This document shows positions 33,099 to 41,383 of a stretch of DNA of 43,242 bases, one piece after another. The stretch's first letter is position 1, and each line of letters begins with the position of its first letter. Source of the stretch: an uncultured Clostridia bacterium (GTDB taxonomy: Bacteria > Bacillota > Clostridia > Oscillospirales > Acutalibacteraceae); NCBI GenBank assembly GCA_944380875.1, contig CALWJA010000090.1:1-43242 (forward strand), in the 5' to 3' direction. Both the position numbers and the translations under genes were made by a program. Below the pieces are notes generated by a model, which made no database searches, was not told where the DNA came from, and was given only the letters and a program-made list of their open reading frames with translations.

Positions 33099-33641
33099 TT
33101 ACGGAGAGGGCACATCCATGGTAACCAGAGAAATTATGAGTTCTGCAATTTCGTCCGGCGTTTCATAGCGCTCTTCATTTAGCCATTTTCGGATTATGGC
33201 ATATCCCCCCTGGCAATAAAAAAGACGAATATATTCCTCCTGTCTGACCGTACATTGCGTAGGCGCATTATTGCGAATAAGAGCCCGTATGGTAGGAAGG
33301 CTGAAAAGCTTTTCCGTAAAATCCTGATCCGCTACTGTATTAATCAGAATTTTCCACTTTTCCCGATCCGCATTCAGAAATTCCAAAACATATTTTAATT
33401 TTTCAAACTCCGTGCTCCCTCCCGCCAGCAAATGGGTCTCCAGCTCATTGAAAACATCGTTCTCTATATCCGCAAGAAGATCATACTGGCTCCCATAATA
33501 TTTATAAAAGGTAGTTCTGTTGATCTGCGCCTGCCCGCAAAGCTCATAAATACTAATCTTCTCTATATTTTTTGTTTTTAAAAGCTCTATGAGTGCATTT
33601 TTCAGCATGGTTTTGCTCAATCGTATTCGCTGGTTCTCCAT
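33099..33641 (-). CDS. TetR-family transcriptional regulator
   Basis: A 180-residue TetR/AcrR regulator. The N-terminal HTH (about 10-56) reads SKTMLKNALIELLKTKNIEKISIYELCGQAQINRTTFYKYY in part, with the diagnostic INRTTFYKYYGS turn. The C-terminal helical ligand domain resembles the TetR_C type found with MMPL and other membrane exporters. The ATG at 33641 follows AAGGAGGAAA. It is divergent from the giant MMPL gene, and a palindrome in the shared gap (33681-33695) is its likely operator. It probably represses the transporter until an unknown ligand is bound. Confidence 0.92.
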   Translation of the reverse strand: MENQRIRLSKTMLKNALIELLKTKNIEKISIYELCGQAQINRTTFYKYYGSQYDLLADIENDVFNELETHLLAGGSTEFEKLKYVLEFLNADREKWKILINTVADQDFTEKLFSLPTIRALIRNNAPTQCTVRQEEYIRLFYCQGGYAIIRKWLNEERYETPDEIAELIISLVTMDVPSP

Positions 33642-33680
33642 AGGTTTTCCTCCTTGCTCTCAACAAATTTCTTTGTTTTG

Positions 33681-33695
33681 TTGATTTCAAATCAA
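33681..33695. promoter_or_regulatory. Palindromic operator between TetR and MMPL genes
   Basis: TTGATTT-C-AAATCAA is a perfect 7+1+7 dyad. A further half-site, TTGATT, lies over the MMPL -35 (33744), and ATCAAATCA lies near 33717. All fit TetR dimer binding over both divergent promoters. Confidence 0.6.
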
Positions 33696-33743
33696 ATACA
33701 CCAAGTATTGTATGCATCAAATCATTTTAAAAACAACAGTTGG

Positions 33744-33773
33744 TTGATTTTAAAAATGTATTTTGATTATAAT
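33744..33773 (+). promoter_or_regulatory. Promoter of the MMPL transporter gene
   Basis: TTGATT (33744-33749), 18-base spacer, TATAAT (33768-33773), about 50 bases before the start at 33823. The -35 is itself a copy of the operator half-site. Confidence 0.65.
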
Positions 33774-33822
33774 AAGAATAGATTTATATGTCAATCTGCC
33801 AGGTCTGGAGGTGCCGGATTTT

Positions 33823-36800
33823 ATGAAAAAAATTGCTGCTTTTCTTGTTGATAAACGTTTCTTTCTTCTTGGAATCGTCCTGTGTCTAACGGTTGTCTGC
33901 GGTATTTTTACTTTCCAGGTAAAAATCAATACGGATATGACAAAATACCTTCCCGATGACTCTTCCATGAAAATAGGAATGGACCTTATGGAAGAGGAAT
34001 TCCCCGATACAGAGATACAGCAAACCATACGCGTTATGTTTCGTGATCTGAAGGATTCGGAAAAAGCATCCATTCGGGAGAAACTTTCCAAAATTCCTTA
34101 TGTAGAAAGTGTATCCTATGAGGAAACCGGCGAAGATTACAACCGGGATGCCTATACCCTTTATGTTTTGAATACGGTCTACGACTACAGCTCCCCCGAG
34201 GAACGATCCATTGAATCCGCCGTATGGGACACCTTTTCCGATTATACCCTATGGGTTAAAAATGATGATACTGCTTCCTCAGATATTCCTCCCTGGCTTT
34301 TGATCACTGCCGTTTCCCTTCTCATGGTGATCCTGTTCGTTATGTGCCGGTCCTGGACGGAACCCTTCCTTTTTATGGCTGCTATCGGCATGGCCGTAGT
34401 AATCAATTTGGGAACCAATATTTTCCTGGGCAGTGTTTCCACTGTTACATTCTCCATTGCCGCCGTCCTGCAGCTTGTGCTTTCCATGGATTACTCCATC
34501 ATACTTATGAATCGCTACCGGCAGGAAACGCAAAAAAATCCCAATAATGCGGAAGCCATGAAAACAGCTCTCAGGCAGGCTTTTTCCTCCATTGCCAGCA
34601 GCGGAATGACGACCGTGGTAGGGCTTTTAATGCTGGTATTTATGAGCTTCAAAATTGGCATGGATCTGGGGATCGTCTTGGCAAAAGGCGTCCTGATCAG
34701 CATGCTCTGCGTCTTCAGTGTGCTCCCCTGCCTGATCCTCCTGTTTGACAAACTGATCCGCAAAACGGCCAAACGGGATCTGCGTATTCCCGTAAAAGGA
34801 GCGGCAGCCTTCAGTTACCGCCTGCGCCGACCCATCGCTATCGGATTTGCGGTTCTCTTTCTTTCTTCCTGTTTCTTACAGGGAACCGCCGAAACCGTTT
34901 ATACCCTCCAATATGAAGATCCTATTGCTGATGTTTTCCCCACGAATAACACAATTGTCATGCTCTATGAAAATAAGGAAGAAGAGGCTGTTCCCGGCCT
35001 TACGGATTGGCTGGAAAGCGATTCCCATACAAAATCCGTTATAAGTTATCCAACCACTTTGGGGCGCCCCTATACCTCTTCCCAGCTATATGAAACCCTG
35101 CAGGATATGGGAAATGAAACAGAAATAGACCCTTCCGTGCTGAATATTCTTTACTACGACTATTATACAAACGGAAAAATTTCGCCTATGTCTATGGGAG
35201 AGTTTATCCGTTTCCTCTCTGAAAATATTGAGGAAAATGATTTGTTTTCCGGCTATCTCAGCCAGGATATGAAAGATAATCTGGATTTTCTCGAAAAATT
35301 TTCCGATGCAGAAGCTCTCCAAAAACCTATGGAAGTTTCTGAACTGGCCTCTTTTTTCCAAATGAAAGAGGAAGACGTGAAAAATCTCCTTCTTTATTAT
35401 TACATGGAAAAAGGCGGCGCTGACGCAGGTACGCTGTCTCTATCCACTTTTGCAGACTTCTTGATAGAAGAAGTGGCAAAAGAAGAGGCCTATGCATCCA
35501 TGCTGGATGCGCAGAGTCTTTCCCAACTGGAATCCCTCTCGGTATTTACCGACGCCGACCGGATGACAACGCCCCTTACCTATACGGAAATGGCTGATCT
35601 TCTGGGAATAGACGCTGCTGAGGCTAAGCTTCTCTATGTGTATTACTACTCTCTTTCGAAAAACTATGAGCCGGATTCTATGACTCTTCCTGCCTTTACA
35701 CAGCTTATGGAGAAAGAGATTACGCAGAATCCCCTTTTTTCCTCCTATATGAATGGGGATTCCCTAAAAGAAATCCAGATGCTTTCCCGTTTTACCGATA
35801 CAAAAACCATTCAGAAACAAATGACGGCAAAGGAGCTTTCTGCCGCTTTGGGAATAGAAGAATCCACGATCGACCAGCTTCTCACCCTATATTACGGCAA
35901 TCTGGAAAGTCAGGGAAAATCCATGACTCTTCCGGAATTCACCGGATTCCTTGTGGAACACATTCTTACGGACAAATCCTATTCCGGATATTTTGACGAA
36001 ACCACAAAAGCCCAGCTCACCGCTTTCCATCAGCTGGCTTCGGCGTCTGCATCCCGACGCTCTTTTACAGCCGGGGAACTGGCGGGCATCACCGGCATGG
36101 AAGAATCCCAGATTCAGCTAATATTCCTATTTTATGGAATGACCGCAGGGGAAACCCCTTCTTCCATGACATTGCCGGATTTCTTCGGATTTGTTTCGGG
36201 AAACCCCTCTATTACCGGTTCTCTTCCCCCGGAAACTGCCGCTCAGCTGGAACAAACAAATATGCTGGTGCAGGCAGCCGCATCCGGCCGTACTTTCACG
36301 GCAAAGGAACTGGCTTCCTATCTTTCCATGGAGGAAGATCTGGTAAACCAAATATTCGTCCTTTATTATGGAAGCCGGGCGGAAAATAAGACCATGTCCT
36401 TAAAACAGCTTACGGATTATCTTCTGGAAGTCGCTTCCGCGGGAGGAGCTGCCAGCTCTTATATGGATGCCGCTACCATTAAGCAGCTCCGTTTGCTGCA
36501 GACTATTATGGATTCTTCCATAAGAGGCAAGAAATACAGTTATACTGCCCTCTCGCAGCTTTTGTCCATGGATGCGGCTTCCATGAAGCTTATTTTCACC
36601 TATGGGGAAGCTTCTCGGGGAAACACTTCCGGTTGGAAACTTTCTCCCCAAACGGCTGTAAACTTCCTTTCCGCCCATAAAAATGAGTTGGGTTCGGCTT
36701 TGGGGAACCAGAATCTCTCCATGCTGGAAATAGCCCGTAAACTCATTAACGGTGCTGTGGCCGGAACGCAATACACGCCTCAAGAGCTGGGGGTATTGTT

Positions 36801-37971
36801 GGGAATGGATTCCGCGCAGCTGGAACAGCTGTTTCTTTTGTATCAGAGCCGGCATGGAAATACGGAAAATTGGAAGATCTCCATTCAGACGTTTGTTTCC
36901 TTTATTGCAAACAATGTTTTAAAGAACGATGCACTGGCGGAAAATCTGGACGAAAATACGGCTGAGCAGGTAAAAGGCGCAAATACCCTGATCGACGCTG
37001 TTGTTTCTGAAAAGCTCTATTCTCCCAGTGAAATGAGCAGTCTGCTTTCGGGAATGCAGGGATTGGAGGAAAGTTCTTCCGATCTGGATACAAATTCTCT
37101 GGAACTTCTCTACCTCTATAAAGACAGCCTGGAAAACAGCGATCCCGAATGGAAACTTTCCATAGAGGAATTGTTCCGCTATCTTTCTCAGGATGTGCTT
37201 ACCGATCCCCGGTTTGAAAAATTCTTGGATGAAGACTACAGAAAGGAAATCACCGATATGGAAACCCAGCTGGAAGATGGAATCCGGCAGCTGAAGGGAG
37301 AAAGCTATTCCCTTCTCATGCTGACCTCCTCCCTTCCCAGCGAATCCGCTGAAACCACAGAATTTTTGAAGGAGCTGCATGCCCAGTGCAGCGATCGTTT
37401 CAGCGGAAAGTATTATTTGATCGGAAGTTCCCCTATGAATTATGAAATGCAGCAAAGCTTTGGAGGCGAGATGCTTCTTATCACCCTGCTTACCGCTCTT
37501 TCTATTTTCCTGGTGGTGGCGTTAACTTTCCGTTCTATAACCATTCCTTTGATTTTAGTGCTTATAGTGCAGTGCGGCGTATATTTGACCATGTCCGCAA
37601 ACGGTATATTGGGATACAGTATGTATTATCTGGCCATTCTGATTGTCCAGTGCATCCTCATGGGCGCTACGGTGGACTACGGAATCCTGTTTACCAACTA
37701 TTACCGTGAAAACCGCAGATATATGGGAATAAGGGAAGCTCTGGAAAGCGCTTACGAAGGATCCATTCATACAATCCTCACATCAGGGCTTATTATGATT
37801 CTGGTAACCGGAATCATAGGGTTCAGCCCGGCAGATCCCACTATCGGGCAGATCTGCCAGACTATCTCTATCGGTGCGCTGGCGGCTACATTGTTGATTC
37901 TCTTTGTTCTTCCTGGGCTCCTGGCCGCCTTTGACCGGTTTGTAAGCAAAAAGGAAAAGATTAAAGAATAA
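33823..37971 (+). CDS. Giant MMPL/RND-family transporter with nine-copy helical repeat loop
   Basis: A 1382-residue membrane protein starting at the ATG at 33823 behind GGAGGTG. Usual MMPL proteins run about 700-1050 residues. Helix 1 (about 10-32) is followed by a ~125-residue outer loop, then helices 2-6 (about 157-320) with SMDYSIILMNRYRQE, the MMPL proton-relay signature. Helix 7 is near 337-357 and helices 8-12 run about 1216-1372, with the matching GATVDYGILFTNYYRE. Between helices 7 and 8 lies a ~850-residue extracytoplasmic loop. It holds nine copies of an ~82-residue repeat, marked by S[MLI][TS]LPxFxxFL-like and ELAxxLGMxE...LLxLYYG-like segments (first near 453, last near 1110). It is divergent from a TetR gene and monocistronic. 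MMPL proteins export lipids or drugs; the repeat may span the wall or hold a partner (inference). Confidence 0.9.
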   Translation: MKKIAAFLVDKRFFLLGIVLCLTVVCGIFTFQVKINTDMTKYLPDDSSMKIGMDLMEEEFPDTEIQQTIRVMFRDLKDSEKASIREKLSKIPYVESVSYEETGEDYNRDAYTLYVLNTVYDYSSPEERSIESAVWDTFSDYTLWVKNDDTASSDIPPWLLITAVSLLMVILFVMCRSWTEPFLFMAAIGMAVVINLGTNIFLGSVSTVTFSIAAVLQLVLSMDYSIILMNRYRQETQKNPNNAEAMKTALRQAFSSIASSGMTTVVGLLMLVFMSFKIGMDLGIVLAKGVLISMLCVFSVLPCLILLFDKLIRKTAKRDLRIPVKGAAAFSYRLRRPIAIGFAVLFLSSCFLQGTAETVYTLQYEDPIADVFPTNNTIVMLYENKEEEAVPGLTDWLESDSHTKSVISYPTTLGRPYTSSQLYETLQDMGNETEIDPSVLNILYYDYYTNGKISPMSMGEFIRFLSENIEENDLFSGYLSQDMKDNLDFLEKFSDAEALQKPMEVSELASFFQMKEEDVKNLLLYYYMEKGGADAGTLSLSTFADFLIEEVAKEEAYASMLDAQSLSQLESLSVFTDADRMTTPLTYTEMADLLGIDAAEAKLLYVYYYSLSKNYEPDSMTLPAFTQLMEKEITQNPLFSSYMNGDSLKEIQMLSRFTDTKTIQKQMTAKELSAALGIEESTIDQLLTLYYGNLESQGKSMTLPEFTGFLVEHILTDKSYSGYFDETTKAQLTAFHQLASASASRRSFTAGELAGITGMEESQIQLIFLFYGMTAGETPSSMTLPDFFGFVSGNPSITGSLPPETAAQLEQTNMLVQAAASGRTFTAKELASYLSMEEDLVNQIFVLYYGSRAENKTMSLKQLTDYLLEVASAGGAASSYMDAATIKQLRLLQTIMDSSIRGKKYSYTALSQLLSMDAASMKLIFTYGEASRGNTSGWKLSPQTAVNFLSAHKNELGSALGNQNLSMLEIARKLINGAVAGTQYTPQELGVLLGMDSAQLEQLFLLYQSRHGNTENWKISIQTFVSFIANNVLKNDALAENLDENTAEQVKGANTLIDAVVSEKLYSPSEMSSLLSGMQGLEESSSDLDTNSLELLYLYKDSLENSDPEWKLSIEELFRYLSQDVLTDPRFEKFLDEDYRKEITDMETQLEDGIRQLKGESYSLLMLTSSLPSESAETTEFLKELHAQCSDRFSGKYYLIGSSPMNYEMQQSFGGEMLLITLLTALSIFLVVALTFRSITIPLILVLIVQCGVYLTMSANGILGYSMYYLAILIVQCILMGATVDYGILFTNYYRENRRYMGIREALESAYEGSIHTILTSGLIMILVTGIIGFSPADPTIGQICQTISIGALAATLLILFVLPGLLAAFDRFVSKKEKIKE

Positions 37972-38030
37972 AAACACCCAAGTGAACTGTAGACCTTCTA
38001 AAACAGGAAGAAAATATGGTTTACTTAAAG

Positions 38031-38066
38031 AGAAAGCCTGGAAACCATAGAGTTTCCAGGCTTTCT
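38031..38066. terminator. Bidirectional terminator between MMPL and zinc-ribbon genes
   Basis: A perfect 15-base-pair stem (38031-38045 with 38052-38066) and six-base loop between converging genes; T-rich on the plus side, weaker on the minus. Confidence 0.85.
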
Positions 38067-38087
38067 TGTTGCAATGTGCGTTAAATT

Positions 38088-39059
38088 TTATAGCTTTGTC
38101 CCGCAATTGGCGCAGAAATGGAATTCGGGGCCGTTTTCTTTTCCACACACAGGGCACCGCTTTCCTGCAGGCTGCTCCTGCTTTGTCTGCTGCTGCTCCA
38201 GCGTAAACCCTTCATAAGACTGTTCCGGCCTTTGAGCAGGCGCTTCCTCTACCCCACTCAAATTGAAACTCACACCGGACTGCCAGGGCATGGAAACCGT
38301 ATTTTGGGAAACACCGCTTAAATCAAAATTCACACTGGTACGCTGCTGCGCGGGTGCAGAAGGTTCCATGCCGCCGTCTAGATTAAAGCTCACAGCAGGC
38401 TGTGCAGGCACGGAAGCCACAGGCGCAGACGGGGTCGTATTCTCGTCTTGGCCATAGGGAACCGGCGCCGCCTGTTCTACGTTTTTCTCCGCTTTTTCTT
38501 CCACCGTTGCAGCTGCAGCGGGGGCGGAGAATCCTTCCCCACCGTTTAGATCAAAGCTGACGGCAGGCTGGGCGGGCACGGAAACCGCAGGCGCAGACGG
38601 AGCCGTATTCTCAACTTGGCCATAGGGAACCGGCGCCGCCTGTTCTACGTTTTTCTCCGCTTTTTCTTCCACCGTTGCGGCTGCAGCGGGGGCGGAGGAT
38701 TCCTCGCCACCGTTTAGATCAAAGCTGACGGCAGGTTCCTGGAGCGCGGGAGAGGGGGTTCCTGCTGCCCCCGTATCCGCCGCTGACGGAGAAACCATTT
38801 TGGGCACAGCGACGGGCCGCACCTTCTTGGGACGTTTGGCTTTTGGCACGTATCCCACCTTCAAGAGAACACCACCGCCTGCAAAAAGGACTGCGGCGGC
38901 AAGAAAAACCCAGGGATAATTGCGCCAACGGGCACCCCATACGGAATTTTCATACAATAGCCTTGTTCCACCGTTCATATACATGGCATAAAAAGCCACC
39001 AGCAAAACAATAAATCCCAATACACAAACGCCGATTCCTACAAAAAAGGATTTTTTCAT
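38088..39059 (-). CDS. Membrane protein with repeated linear motifs and C-terminal zinc ribbon
   Basis: A 323-residue protein with no family I can name. Two membrane helices (7-28 and 49-68) are followed by a basic stretch (KAKRPKKVR), placing the rest in the cytoplasm. Residues 80-295 are Ala/Pro/Glu-rich and look disordered. They carry a short motif five times, [AGS]V[SN]F[DN]L[NDS]G, plus a degenerate YEGFTL. A zinc ribbon closes the protein (Cys302, Cys305, Cys316, Cys319). The ATG at 39059 overlaps the stop of the VWA gene by four bases and has AAGGAGGTG upstream. Two 168-base tandem DNA copies lie inside. It is the last gene of the three-gene operon. The linear motifs may be docking sites for a partner (inference); frame-stable recent duplication is seen directly. 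Confidence 0.85.
   Translation of the reverse strand: MKKSFFVGIGVCVLGFIVLLVAFYAMYMNGGTRLLYENSVWGARWRNYPWVFLAAAVLFAGGGVLLKVGYVPKAKRPKKVRPVAVPKMVSPSAADTGAAGTPSPALQEPAVSFDLNGGEESSAPAAAATVEEKAEKNVEQAAPVPYGQVENTAPSAPAVSVPAQPAVSFDLNGGEGFSAPAAAATVEEKAEKNVEQAAPVPYGQDENTTPSAPVASVPAQPAVSFNLDGGMEPSAPAQQRTSVNFDLSGVSQNTVSMPWQSGVSFNLSGVEEAPAQRPEQSYEGFTLEQQQTKQEQPAGKRCPVCGKENGPEFHFCANCGTKL
38380..38715 (-). repeat. Two tandem 168-base in-frame repeats
   Basis: Copies at 38380-38547 and 38548-38715, with the start of a third from 38716, each encoding 56 residues. They share a run of about 60 identical bases (for example 38451-38510 against 38619-38678). This implies recent duplication or gene conversion and possible copy-number variation among strains. 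Confidence 0.9.
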
Positions 39060-41383
39060 GGTTCAGCCACCTCCTTACCGGAACCGCCTGTCTGCTGGAA
39101 GAAATCCGATTGAGGCGGCAGGTTTGCTTCTTCTTCAATCCGTTCCGGCGAAACGCCTACAAAATAATCCGTCTCGTCGAAAACGCCGTCGTCCAGAGAT
39201 ATACGGATTTCCCTGTCGTAAATGGAGGTATCTTCCTGCACCGTAAAGCGGATAACATAATCCTGCGTGAGGAATTTTTCAATGGTCTGGTATACACTTC
39301 CCAGGTCTTCCGAAGTCTCCGAGCGAAGGAATTTGCCACCGGTAGCCTCGCAGATCTGGCTCAAATAAGCGGAATCCGCAAAATCGAAACCAACCGCATA
39401 TACTACAATCCCTTTCTGGGTAAGCTGATTGATAACGGATGGCATCGCAGCGGCGGATTCACCGCTGTCTGCACCGTCGGAAAGAAGGATGATGATTCGG
39501 TTGCCGGAAAGGTTCTCCAGGGCGTTCATCCCCTGCAAAAGGCCCGCGGAAATGTTGGTGCCTCCGTCTGCCGTCACATTATCTACAGCCCTCTGCACAG
39601 TGCCGGTGGATTCTGTAACAGGGCACAAAGTCTCCGCCGTATCATCAAATACAACCAGACCCGTCTGCATATTGGCTCCTGCCGTCTGGATGAAACTGGT
39701 AACGGCTTTCTGAGCCTGCTCCAGGTTGGTTCCGCCCATACTGCCGCTGTGATCCATCACCAGGCAGACCTGCGGGGGCACATTCTCTTCCGAGGTATCC
39801 ACCAATTCAAAATTCCCGATTTCCACGCCTTGCTCTGTCACATGGAAATCATCCTTTCCATACCGCTGCTGATCCTTTTTCTGCCAGGAAAGATTGACAG
39901 TTACGGAAATTTCCGGGAAATTGGAAGTATCGATTTTCCCGATATGCAATCCCGCGCGGATTTCCTGAAGCGCTTCCAGGAGGAACTGGCTGAAGGAAAC
40001 CGTCTCTACAGTTTCTTCCCCGTTTTCCCCTTTTACCGTCTCCGAATAGGTTACGTCGCCGGGAGAGGTATACTGGGTCATGGCGGAAAGGAGCTTCTGA
40101 GCCGCAAGATTGGGATCGTTGTTTAAGGGCTGGGTCTGCTCCTCTTCCGTTTCTTCCGTGGATTCTGTCATTTGTTCCAAAGAGCCCGCTTTCAGGCTGT
40201 TGTCATACGCTTCCAAAAGATCCGCAAATTCCAGAGAAAGGTATCCGCTGCTGTCTCCGGAGGAAGCCTCCTCAAAAGCGTCATTCAGATACTCCCGGGC
40301 TTTTTCCATTTCACCGGAACGGAAATACAGCTGCGCCAAAGTGAGATCATAAGCCAAACGGTCTTCTTCCGAGGGATTATACGCCAAAATGTAGTTCACC
40401 GCCCGGCGGACAGGAACGGAATCCATCTCCTGATAAAGTTCCTCTATTTCTTTTTCCAGATCGGCAATCTGCTTTTCCAGCCTTTCCCTTTCCTCTTGGT
40501 TTTCATTCATCTGCTGGCTGATCTGTTCCTGCAGGTCCGCAATCTCCTGATTCTTTTTCTCTGCCTGATCCAGAAGCGCCGACTGTTCGCTGTCCGCTAT
40601 ATTTCCGAAGGCATCGGTTACCCTCTTATAGCCGTTGGCGGCCATCTGCGCCAGCGCAGCCCTTGCAGGGAAAGATGAATCCTTAAGGGCAGACTGTTCC
40701 AGAAGGTCGAATGCCTCTTCCGGATCCCCCTGGGCCATAGTTCCCTGGGCACTGGCTTTCAGGGAAAGAGGATCCGACTCCCCGGCGAGATTTTCCAAAT
40801 CCTCTGAAAGAGTGGTGTATTGCCCGGTGCTTACCTGCATCTGGATATTTACAATACTCTCCGCTTTTTCTCTGTCTCCCTCTGAAAGGGATATTTCCGC
40901 TTTTATCTGCTTTTGTATGAGAAGCAGGTCTGCGCGGACATTCTCCCCTTCTGCCCCTTTAATGGAGAGTTCTGCCAATTTTTGAAGCTGGGAATCTCCG
41001 AAGGTTGCATTATAGCGCCCGGCGGCCTGTTCCGCCTGGTCATACTTGCCCTCCAAAGCCAAACTCAAAACAGCCAGCCTGGCGGACTGCACATTGGAAC
41101 TGCGCGCATAGGCCGTTTCCGCCGCCAACCGCGCCGGGCTATAACTTTCCAGCTCAATCAGGCGGCAGGCCACATAATTCTCCCGGCCTGTAAGGCGGCT
41201 GTCGTTGGTAGCGTTTACCATTGTTACAATCCCAGCCACAAGGCCGCAGACTATGGCAACAGAAGGAAGGATCTTCCATAAAACCAATGATTTCTTCTTA
41301 ATAAGGCCGATAAGCAGAAGGACGGCTCCTCCAAGAAACAGGACGCCTCCAACGCCTATAATAATCCATTGCATCAAGGTCAT
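39056..41383 (-). CDS. Membrane-anchored VWA-domain protein with coiled coil
   Basis: A 775-residue protein. Helices at about 6-27 and 37-57 anchor it, followed by TPR-like helical segments (about 80-260). A coiled coil (about 266-322, heptads in EIADLQEQISQQMNENQ) and further helical repeats (325-400) come next. An acidic linker follows, then a VWA domain (537-705) with an intact MIDAS: Asp544-x-Ser546-x-Ser548, Thr609 and Asp636. A short beta domain ends it. The ATG at 41383 overlaps the previous stop by four bases, with AGAGGAGGG upstream. Intact MIDAS means metal-dependent protein binding is likely. The orientation of the large domain is not certain, but two anchors place both ends on one side. 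It is central to the operon. Confidence 0.88.
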   Translation of the reverse strand: MTLMQWIIIGVGGVLFLGGAVLLLIGLIKKKSLVLWKILPSVAIVCGLVAGIVTMVNATNDSRLTGRENYVACRLIELESYSPARLAAETAYARSSNVQSARLAVLSLALEGKYDQAEQAAGRYNATFGDSQLQKLAELSIKGAEGENVRADLLLIQKQIKAEISLSEGDREKAESIVNIQMQVSTGQYTTLSEDLENLAGESDPLSLKASAQGTMAQGDPEEAFDLLEQSALKDSSFPARAALAQMAANGYKRVTDAFGNIADSEQSALLDQAEKKNQEIADLQEQISQQMNENQEERERLEKQIADLEKEIEELYQEMDSVPVRRAVNYILAYNPSEEDRLAYDLTLAQLYFRSGEMEKAREYLNDAFEEASSGDSSGYLSLEFADLLEAYDNSLKAGSLEQMTESTEETEEEQTQPLNNDPNLAAQKLLSAMTQYTSPGDVTYSETVKGENGEETVETVSFSQFLLEALQEIRAGLHIGKIDTSNFPEISVTVNLSWQKKDQQRYGKDDFHVTEQGVEIGNFELVDTSEENVPPQVCLVMDHSGSMGGTNLEQAQKAVTSFIQTAGANMQTGLVVFDDTAETLCPVTESTGTVQRAVDNVTADGGTNISAGLLQGMNALENLSGNRIIILLSDGADSGESAAAMPSVINQLTQKGIVVYAVGFDFADSAYLSQICEATGGKFLRSETSEDLGSVYQTIEKFLTQDYVIRFTVQEDTSIYDREIRISLDDGVFDETDYFVGVSPERIEEEANLPPQSDFFQQTGGSGKEVAEP

